Source: JAHJQQ01 sp032907525
GTDB taxonomy: Bacteria > Pseudomonadota > Gammaproteobacteria > Thiohalobacterales > Thiohalobacteraceae
Length of the DNA stretch: 12,157 nucleotides
NCBI GenBank assembly: GCA_032907525.1
Contig: JAJJPM010000144.1
Span: 1 to 12,157, forward strand
Direction of reading: 5' to 3'
Shown here piece after piece: positions 7,150-12,157 of this stretch. How positions within the stretch are numbered: position 1 is the stretch's first letter; each line of letters opens with the position of its first letter. The notes under the pieces are model-generated. The model was not told the origin of the DNA. It worked only from the letters and a program-made list of their open reading frames with translations, and did not search any database. Position numbers and translations under genes: made by a program.

Positions 7150-7399
7150 AGATCCCCCTTCTTCGTGATTGGTCCAGCGCGCCGTCCCTGGCGACGCCGC
7201 CCGGACGGGCGGCGGGTATCCCGGTACCGCGCCGGGTGAACGCCGTTCTCGAGAAGGGATTCAACACCCCGCGGATGGCAGCGCCGCGCCCCGATCCGGG
7301 CAAGGCGGGGACGAATTCTGGCAAACTGCGGGCAACCACCGGGCCGGCTGCCGCACACACCGGCGGCTGCGGTATAGTCAGGGCGTGGGGAAAACCGGC
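7150..7399. other. Divergent intergenic region of the sortase locus, without a gene
   Basis: No coding region is convincing here. The stretch must hold the promoter of the target-sortase operon (minus strand) and probably that of the regulator-kinase operon (plus strand). TATAGT at 7373-7378 could be a -10 box for the plus strand, but no good -35 box lies 17 bp upstream. No clear repeat of operator type was found. Confidence 0.4.
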
Positions 7400-7587
7400 T
7401 TTAGCCACGAAACCCACGAAATCCACGAAAGGTATGAGAGAGGAAACCCTCTCTCCGGCAACGGGGTTTTCAGCCCAATATCTGTCCGTGCTTTCCGTGT
7501 TTTCCGTGGCTGGTTTTGGCCCTGGTGATTTTCGTGGGTTTCGTGGATTTCGTGGCTAAAACGCTTTTGTCTGTGTCTTTCGTGGCC
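7400..7587. repeat. Palindromic intergenic element, copy 3, core reversed
   Basis: The arms 7400-7430 and 7530-7560 form a 31-bp inverted repeat with two mismatches. The core hairpin (7436-7455, GAGAGAGG/CCTCTCTC) lies next to the left arm and the CACGGAAA-type repeats (7483-7509) next to the right arm, the reverse of copies 1 and 2. The extension beyond the right arm (7561-7587, TTTTGTC...TTCGTGGCC) resembles that of copy 2 and has the same orientation. The element ends 40 bp before the response regulator gene, so it would lie in that operon's leader if transcription starts upstream of it. Confidence 0.8.
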
Positions 7588-7627
7588 AACGATTTCTTTC
7601 ATCCGTGACTTCAGGCACCGAGCCCGC

Positions 7628-8329
7628 ATGAACCGCCGCATCGCCATCGTCGAGGACGAGGCCGCCATCCGTGACAACTACGCCGATGCCCTGCGCCGCC
7701 AGGGCTACGAGGTCGTCGCCTTCGCCGACCGGCCGAGCGCCCTGCAGGGCCTGCGCGGGCGGCTGCCGGACCTGGCCATCATCGACATCGGCCTGGGCAG
7801 CGAGATCGACGGCGGCTTCGCGCTGTGCCGCGAGCTGCGCGCGCTGTCGGCGACGCTCCCCATCCTGTTCCTGACCGCGCGCGACAACGACTTCGACACC
7901 GTCTCCGGCCTGCGCATGGGCGCCGACGACTACCTGACCAAGGACATCAGCCTGCCGCACCTGCTGGCGCGCATCGCCGCGCTGTTCCGCCGCCTGGACG
8001 CGCTGAGCCAGGCGGGCGACGCCGAGCAGATCATCGAGCGCGGCGCGCTGCGCCTGGACAGCGGCCGCATGAGCGCGCACTGGAAGGACCGGCCGGTCGA
8101 CCTGACGCTGACCGAGTTCTGGATGGTGCACGCGCTGGCGCGCCACCCCGGCCACGTCAAGGGCCGCGAGCAGCTCATGCAGGAGGCGAACATCGTCGTC
8201 GACGACAGCACCATCACCTCGCACATCAAGCGCATCCGCCGCAAGTTCGCCGCAACCGATCCGGATTTCGACCGCATCGACACCGTCTACGGCATGGGCT
8301 ACCGCTGGAAGGAAGGCGCCGACCGATGA
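7628..8329 (+). CDS. pdsR: Response regulator of the dedicated sortase system
   Basis: OmpR/PhoB-type DNA-binding response regulator, 233 residues. The receiver domain (1-120) has the acidic pair E9-D10, phospho-acceptor Asp53 (AIIDIGLG), Thr83 (LTAR) and Lys105 (YLTKD). The winged-helix domain (about 135-228) has the recognition region TITSHIKRIRRKF and ends with VYGMGYRWKE. It matches the regulator subfamily that accompanies class GN sortases, and the context agrees: a divergent target-sortase operon and a cognate kinase starting in its stop codon (ATGA, 8326-8329). The Shine-Dalgarno is weak (GAG seven bases before the ATG). It probably controls the divergent target-sortase promoter, which is inferred from arrangement. 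Confidence 0.9.
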   Translation: MNRRIAIVEDEAAIRDNYADALRRQGYEVVAFADRPSALQGLRGRLPDLAIIDIGLGSEIDGGFALCRELRALSATLPILFLTARDNDFDTVSGLRMGADDYLTKDISLPHLLARIAALFRRLDALSQAGDAEQIIERGALRLDSGRMSAHWKDRPVDLTLTEFWMVHALARHPGHVKGREQLMQEANIVVDDSTITSHIKRIRRKFAATDPDFDRIDTVYGMGYRWKEGADR

Positions 8330-10485
8330 CGGCCGCGCGCGCGCGCCGCGGCTGGTCGCCCGGCATCCGCCTCAAGACGCTGCTGGTGTCGGCGGTGCTG
8401 CTGGCGATCCCGTGGCTGGGCTATCAGTACATCCTCACCATGGAGGATTTCCTGCGCCAGGGCCAGGAGCAGACGCTGATGGGCACGGCGCGCGCCGTGG
8501 CCACCGCGCTGCACGAGCGGCCGCAGCTGTTCAACCACCAGTCGGCGTTTCTCAACGCCGTGCGCGAGGGCCGCGATCTGTACGCGCGCGTCTTCGCCCG
8601 GCCCATCCGGCTGGACGGCGACGACACCGACTGGCAGGAGCATCTCGATGACGCGCATGCCTACGGCGTCGACCAGCTCATCGCCGCGCGCGATCCCTAC
8701 GCGCAGCCGAGCCTCGCGTTCCGCCACATGCTCGCCCGCTACGGCGCGCACCTCTACGCCCTGTTCGTGGTCGACGACGACCGCATCGTCTACCGCGAAC
8801 GCCAGGGCACGCGCCTGGAACGCAACGATCATCTGCAGATCGCCCTGCTGGACGCCACCGGCCAGTTCCGCCGCTACATCCTGAGCGCGCACGCGCCCGG
8901 CTGGGTGAACGCCCACGAGCTCATCGCCGGCAGCGACGGCACCGAACTGCTCCAGCCCGAGGTGCGCATCCAGGGTGCGTGGCGCGAGCGGGACGGCGGC
9001 TACGTGCTGGAGCTGCGCCTGCCGCTGTCCATGGTCGGCACCAAGATCGGCTTCGCCGTCGCCGACGTCGACGATCCCTATCACCGCCGGCTGGAGTCCG
9101 TGATCGGCACCTCCGGCACGCGCAGCCTCGACGAACTCGGCACCATCCTCGTGCCCTCGCCGGAGATCGAGCGCATCGTCCAGGGGCTCGGCCGCAGCGA
9201 GTCGCGCATCTGGGTGATCGACCGCCACCGCCGCGTGCTGGCCCAGGCCGGCAGCCTGCGCCGCGCGCAGGCCACGCCCGCATCGCCCCCGCCGGCCACG
9301 CCGCTGGATCGCCTGGAGGAGGCCTGGCGCGCGCTGCTGTACCGCTGGCTGCTGCGCCCGCCGACCGAGACGTTCGCCGATCCGCTGTCGGGCGCGGCGC
9401 GCCTGGACGGCGACGAGGTCGAGGCCGCGCTCGACGGACGCCCCGCGCACCGCTGGCGGCCGACGCCCGACGCGCGCGCCGTGATCGCCTCCGCCGCGCA
9501 CCCCATCTGGATCGGCGAGCAGATCATGGGCGCCGTGCTGGTCGAGGAAAGCGGCAACGCCATCCTCACCCTGCGCAACCGCGCCACCGAGCGCCTGCTG
9601 CTGATCACGCTGGCCGCGTTTCTGATCGGCGCGCTGACGCTGTTCGTGTTCGCCTCGCGCATCGCCGCGCGCATCCGCCGCCTGCGCGACGCCGCCGAAC
9701 GGGCCATCGACGCCCAGGGCCGCGTACTCGGCACGCTGGCCGGCTCGCCCGCCGGCGACGAGATCGGCGACCTGTCGCGCAGCTTCAGCGACACCCTGAA
9801 GCGGCTGGCGCAGTACACCGACTATCTGGAGAACATGGCGCGCCGCCTGTCGCACGAACTGCGCACGCCCATCGCCGTGGTGCGCTCGTCGCTGGACAAC
9901 CTCGGCAACGAACCGCTCGGCCCCGAGGCGCGCACCTACATGGAACGCGCCCGCTCCGGCATCGACCGCCTCAACGGTCTGGTGACCAGCATGAGCGAGG
10001 CCAGCCGCCTGGAGGAGACGCTCACCCGCGCCGAGCGCGAACACTTCGACCTGGGCGCGGTGCTGCGCGGCTGCGCCGAGGGCTACCGCGCCGTGTATCC
10101 GGATGTCGACTTCCAGCTCGCCCTGCCCGACGCCGGACTCGACCTGCACGGCGCGCCCGAGCTGATCGTGCAGATGCTCGACAAGCTCATCGCCAACGCC
10201 GTCGACTTCCACACGCCCGGCACACCGATCCGCCTGCGCGCCGGACGGCAGGGCCGGCGCATTGCACTGACGGTCACCAATGACGGCCCGCCCCTGCCGC
10301 CGGCGATGTCCGGGCGGCTGTTCGAATCCATGGTGTCGGTGCGCGACGCGCGCGCCGACAGTGAACCGCATCTGGGACTCGGCCTGTACATCGTGCGGCT
10401 GATCGCGGAATTCCACGGCGGCACGGCGCGGGCGCGGGATGTGGAGGGGGGTGTGGAGGTGGGGGTGGAGATGGGGTGGATTTAG
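8326..10485 (+). CDS. pdsS: Sensor histidine kinase of the dedicated sortase system
   Basis: Membrane histidine kinase, 719 residues, starting at the ATG that overlaps the regulator's stop codon. The frame is open further upstream, but that part is a shadow of the regulator gene. Membrane segments lie at about 17-37 and 423-443, enclosing a periplasmic sensor of about 385 residues. Its first half (about 94-250: IRLDGDDTDW, DDRIVYRER, GYVLELRLPLSM, FAVADVDD) resembles CBM9-like carbohydrate-binding domains. A HAMP-like linker follows, then the dimerisation domain with His510 (RRLSHELRTP) and the ATPase domain with Asn624 (ANAVDFH), TNDGPP and GLGLYIVRL. All catalytic boxes are intact. The last 13 codons are strikingly G-ending (GTG, GAG, GGG), unlike the rest of the gene. 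Confidence 0.9.
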   Translation: MTAARARRGWSPGIRLKTLLVSAVLLAIPWLGYQYILTMEDFLRQGQEQTLMGTARAVATALHERPQLFNHQSAFLNAVREGRDLYARVFARPIRLDGDDTDWQEHLDDAHAYGVDQLIAARDPYAQPSLAFRHMLARYGAHLYALFVVDDDRIVYRERQGTRLERNDHLQIALLDATGQFRRYILSAHAPGWVNAHELIAGSDGTELLQPEVRIQGAWRERDGGYVLELRLPLSMVGTKIGFAVADVDDPYHRRLESVIGTSGTRSLDELGTILVPSPEIERIVQGLGRSESRIWVIDRHRRVLAQAGSLRRAQATPASPPPATPLDRLEEAWRALLYRWLLRPPTETFADPLSGAARLDGDEVEAALDGRPAHRWRPTPDARAVIASAAHPIWIGEQIMGAVLVEESGNAILTLRNRATERLLLITLAAFLIGALTLFVFASRIAARIRRLRDAAERAIDAQGRVLGTLAGSPAGDEIGDLSRSFSDTLKRLAQYTDYLENMARRLSHELRTPIAVVRSSLDNLGNEPLGPEARTYMERARSGIDRLNGLVTSMSEASRLEETLTRAEREHFDLGAVLRGCAEGYRAVYPDVDFQLALPDAGLDLHGAPELIVQMLDKLIANAVDFHTPGTPIRLRAGRQGRRIALTVTNDGPPLPPAMSGRLFESMVSVRDARADSEPHLGLGLYIVRLIAEFHGGTARARDVEGGVEVGVEMGWI

Positions 10486-10820
10486 CCTTTTATAGACAAG
10501 GCGGTTCCAACATTTCTATTATTTTCACATGAACCATTTACCCATATATTTATCGCTTTTCCTGCTGTATATGCCGTTAATAATGCGGAATATGCTTCAG
10601 CATACCCGGCAGATGACCTATTAAATAGAACCTCATCAGCAACCAGGCAGCCATTTTGTGATATGGAATTATTAAGCCTTACACTCACACCCTGATTGTG
10701 GTATTGAAGCAATAACTCAACGACCTTCCCTTCTCCTCTCCATCCCGCTCCTGCGAATGCAGATAGCGGAGTAAATGCCATGCATAACAGTACGTATTGC
10801 ACAACCTTTTTCTTTGCCAT
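10482..10820 (-). CDS. Small secreted protein of unknown function
   Basis: A 112-residue protein with a clear signal peptide (MAKKK, hydrophobic stretch to about residue 21, cleavage after SAFA). The mature part of about 90 residues has two cysteines, Cys58 (QNGCLV) and Cys98 (NGSCEN), which could form a disulfide. The segment SALLTAYTAGKAINIWVNGS has a look I associate with small exported proteins of unknown role, with no assigned activity. The ATG at 10820 is chosen; a TTG six bases upstream (10826) has GAGAG at good spacing and is an alternative. Its stop codon overlaps the kinase's stop by two bases in converging orientation. Base composition is much lower in GC than the kinase. By position it could be an orphan immunity or accessory protein of the Rhs-like locus. 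Confidence 0.72.
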   Translation of the reverse strand: MAKKKVVQYVLLCMAFTPLSAFAGAGWRGEGKVVELLLQYHNQGVSVRLNNSISQNGCLVADEVLFNRSSAGYAEAYSALLTAYTAGKAINIWVNGSCENNRNVGTALSIKG

Positions 10821-10828
10821 TCTCAAAT

Positions 10829-11113
10829 TTACTCTCTATTGGGGGCTGACAAACCTACAGCACAACTCATCCACGAAAGCGCAAGCACTCTAGACTCGCC
10901 CCATTGCCGTAGCCCTGGCCCGAGCGAATCATGTCGCCATGTGCGAGCTTGGGGTCGATAGCCGCGCAGGCCGCGATTACGGCGCACTTCGCGGCTGATG
11001 GTGGACTTGTCCACGCCCACGATGGCAGCAATCTCGGCTTGGTTATGCTCGGCTTTCATCAGGGCGTAAATTTGATATCGTTGCTCTTGGGTAAGCTGCG
11101 TGTAGACTCTCAT
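10829..11113 (-). pseudogene. IS30-family transposase, N-terminal fragment
   Basis: The ATG at 11113 is preceded by GAGAAG at 5-bp spacing. The first ~55 residues are typical of IS30-family transposases: YTQLTQEQRYQIYALMK, then a helix-turn-helix with AEIAAIVGVDKSTISREVRRN and GLRGYRP. After RPQA the family sequence is lost and about 38 unrelated residues run to a stop. The whole DDE catalytic domain, normally some 250 further residues, is missing, so no active transposase is made. An internal deletion is likely. A truncated DNA-binding domain could still bind the element's ends, but that is speculation. Confidence 0.85.
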
Positions 11114-11207
11114 CGGTGCTTCTCATTCTTGGCGGAACGAAAGGCATAGATGCTACCGCAGCTTGCCCTCCACTCCGACCTGTTGAGTTGCACTTACGAG
11201 TTGAAAC
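10863..11207. mobile_element. Internally deleted IS30-like element
   Basis: The transposase fragment is bracketed by two end-like sequences. Read inward, the right one (11207-11187) is GTTTCAACTCGTAAGTGCAA and the left one (10863-10888) begins CAACTCATCCACGAAAGCGC. Both resemble the CAACT...GAAGCGCAAC pattern common at IS30-family ends, but they match each other only partly and no short target duplication could be confirmed. The exact limits are therefore uncertain. Confidence 0.35.
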
Positions 11208-11249
11208 CGCGCCCCGAAATATCTTTCCCCTTTGCATTTTTCGAGGTAT

Positions 11250-11588
11250 TTATCCGGAGTTACCACACATTCTCGGGTCACCTAAATGCGCATCGAAAGC
11301 CCAACCAATTACTTTTCTCGTCTGCTTATCTATAACGAAGTGGTAATAGCAGTAACCTCCAGGGAGCATTGGTTTTTTATAATGATATTTTTCCACATCG
11401 TTCAAATCTTCTATCTGATTCAGGTACCTTTTCATCGCAAAACGGCTATAACGTCCCAACTCGTTTATGGTCGCGCCGTATGCGACGGTTGTGTTCATAT
11501 TTGTGATAAACCGTTCGTGCGGCTGCTTCAGGCTCGTACAACTCCCTAGCGCCAGCAGAACGATGCACCCCATTAACCTTATATTCAT
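11250..11588 (-). CDS. Small lipoprotein, candidate immunity protein
   Basis: A 112-residue protein with a lipoprotein signal: hydrophobic segment and lipobox LGSC, with Cys17 the lipidated residue, so it is probably membrane-anchored and faces the periplasm. The mature part has Cys80 (LPGGYCYYHF) and Cys108 near the end, which could pair, and the stretch FVIDKQTRKVIGWAFD. That type of C-x-Y-F-x-I-D...I-x-GW-x-F segment is frequent in small lipoproteins of unknown function. GGAA lies 6 bases before the ATG at 11588, which overlaps the stop of the upstream Rhs-like gene by 4 bp (ATGA). The tight coupling suggests the two proteins work together; immunity against the upstream protein's C-terminal domain is the natural hypothesis but is inferred from context only. 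Confidence 0.75.
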   Translation of the reverse strand: MNIRLMGCIVLLALGSCTSLKQPHERFITNMNTTVAYGATINELGRYSRFAMKRYLNQIEDLNDVEKYHYKKPMLPGGYCYYHFVIDKQTRKVIGWAFDAHLGDPRMCGNSG

Positions 11589-12157
11589 CGATCATTCCGA
11601 CGATAAATGCCAGCAGCCAGATAGGCTGTGTCATTCAATAAAGCTCCATAGGTAATTAGACCTGCCGGGACCATCGCGGGTACATTTCCGACCGTCCTTA
11701 GAATGCTATCTGAGAATCCCGAGATACGGTCGAAACCAAGCTGATAGTAGTCATGTAGTTTTGACGTAGATTGGAGACCCGGAATCCTATTCGCAACGAC
11801 AGACAATGCGCCACCCTGCTTGAAGAAGTCACGCCAGAATCGCCCCGTGAGCTCATCATTGACTCCAAAGGTGTTGCCCAACTCAGGAACCCTTATGGGT
11901 TCAGCAAATGAACCTTCATCGTACGCGCCATCAGCATCAACAAGCCCTGCCGCGCTTTTCCACGAAACGTCGTATTTCAATATAGCGTTGTATGTCAATC
12001 TTGCAGATGCCGTCATAAACATAAACTTGAATCCGTCGGCAAATTTTCCGCCATACGCTTTGGAGGCAGCACCGCCTAAAACGCCGTTTACTGTTACGCG
12101 AGATAAATTCCAGGTACTACCATACCGACCGGCGACAGCTCCAAACATTGCACCCGT
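11585..12157 (-). CDS. C-terminal part of an Rhs-like polymorphic toxin (partial)
   Basis: The frame is open to the right edge (190 codons visible) and ends at 11585, so this is the C terminus of a longer protein. The Gly-rich segment NGVLGGAASKAYGGKFADGF, followed by FMTASARLTYN, resembles the stretch near the C-terminal variable region in Rhs and related polymorphic toxins. The rest (about 95-180) has FWRDFFKQGG, NRIPGLQSTSKLHDYY and a hydrophobic PAMVPAGLITYGALL. A pattern of IPG...LHD followed by a hydrophobic segment ending in TYGALL recurs at the ends of Rhs-type effectors. I recognise no enzymatic motif, so the mode of action is open; the hydrophobic stretch could be membrane-active. 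The stop overlaps the lipoprotein's start. The Rhs assignment is probable, but the diagnostic YD repeats and core would lie outside the window. Confidence 0.65.
   Translation of the reverse strand, partial: TGAMFGAVAGRYGSTWNLSRVTVNGVLGGAASKAYGGKFADGFKFMFMTASARLTYNAILKYDVSWKSAAGLVDADGAYDEGSFAEPIRVPELGNTFGVNDELTGRFWRDFFKQGGALSVVANRIPGLQSTSKLHDYYQLGFDRISGFSDSILRTVGNVPAMVPAGLITYGALLNDTAYLAAGIYRRNDR

Larger units (their letters stand above)
10486..12157. other. Low-GC segment, likely horizontally acquired
   Basis: Directly after the kinase stop codon the sequence changes from very GC-rich to roughly balanced composition, and codon choice changes with it (TTA, AAT, ATA become common). The Rhs-like tail, lipoprotein and small secreted protein share this composition. 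The IS30 remnant is somewhat richer in GC. No integrase, tRNA or attachment repeat is visible at the left boundary. Confidence 0.6.

Noticed and set aside
4903..7239. Long plus-strand open frame (778 codons) opposite the sortase target gene
   Set aside because: Arg/Gln/Leu-rich shadow frame without domain structure, while the minus strand encodes a complete VIT/VWA protein with a sorting signal.
7331..7347. Possible sigma-54 promoter on the minus strand (GG-10 bp-GC spacing, CGGCCCGGTGGTTGCC)
   Set aside because: In such GC-rich DNA this spacing arises by chance, and the locus regulator is OmpR-type without a sigma-54 interaction domain.
7825..8325. Upstream in-frame extension of the kinase gene from an ATG at 7825
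   Set aside because: This part overlaps the response regulator in another frame and reads as Pro/Arg-rich nonsense; the ATG at 8326 in the regulator stop codon is the natural start.
8299..10416. Long minus-strand open frame (705 codons) opposite the kinase gene
   Set aside because: Antisense shadow with His/Gln/Ala-rich low-complexity translation; the plus strand has all histidine kinase boxes.
11043..11237. 64-codon minus-strand frame overlapping the IS30 remnant start
   Set aside because: It overlaps the identified transposase N terminus in another frame and has no recognisable feature.

Overview
The window is GC-rich (mostly C- or G-ending codons) over its first ~10.5 kb and clearly lower in GC over the last ~1.7 kb. 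An Acr3-type arsenic operon, a proteobacterial dedicated sortase system and an IS30-type remnant next to what looks like an Rhs protein tail suggest a GC-rich proteobacterium, most likely a gammaproteobacterium. That placement is inference; there is no rRNA or other marker gene here.

Layout. (1) 1-53: last codons of a + strand gene, perhaps an efflux adaptor. (2) 75-420: a palindromic intergenic element interrupted by a second small element (194-381) flanked by a 12-bp direct repeat. (3) 430-3250: minus-strand arsenic operon arsR-arsC-acr3-arsM, with a consensus-like promoter and a palindrome lying between its -35 and -10 boxes. (4) 3273-3466: second copy of the palindromic element, without the insertion. 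(5) 3478-4269: secreted dienelactone-hydrolase-like enzyme. (6) 4352-7149 on the minus strand and 7628-10485 on the plus strand: a divergent sortase locus. It has a class GN sortase, its VIT/VWA substrate ending in LPQTA-TM-Arg, and an OmpR-type response regulator with its histidine kinase. The third palindromic element (7400-7587) lies in the divergent intergenic region. (7) 10482-12157: low-GC segment, all minus strand, with an Rhs-like C-terminal region running off the right edge, a small lipoprotein overlapping it by 4 bp, an IS30 transposase remnant and a small secreted protein.

How the parts work together. ArsR should repress the ars operon until arsenite binds. ArsC then reduces arsenate, Acr3 exports arsenite and ArsM methylates it. 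In the sortase locus the kinase, which has a large periplasmic sensor resembling a CBM9-type carbohydrate-binding domain, probably controls display of one dedicated surface protein by one dedicated sortase. The low-GC segment looks like the 3' end of a polymorphic-toxin locus with a candidate immunity lipoprotein.

The least explained material is the palindromic repeat family built of 9-bp CCACGAAAN units: three copies in 7.5 kb, one carrying a nested insertion and one with its core inverted relative to its flanks.
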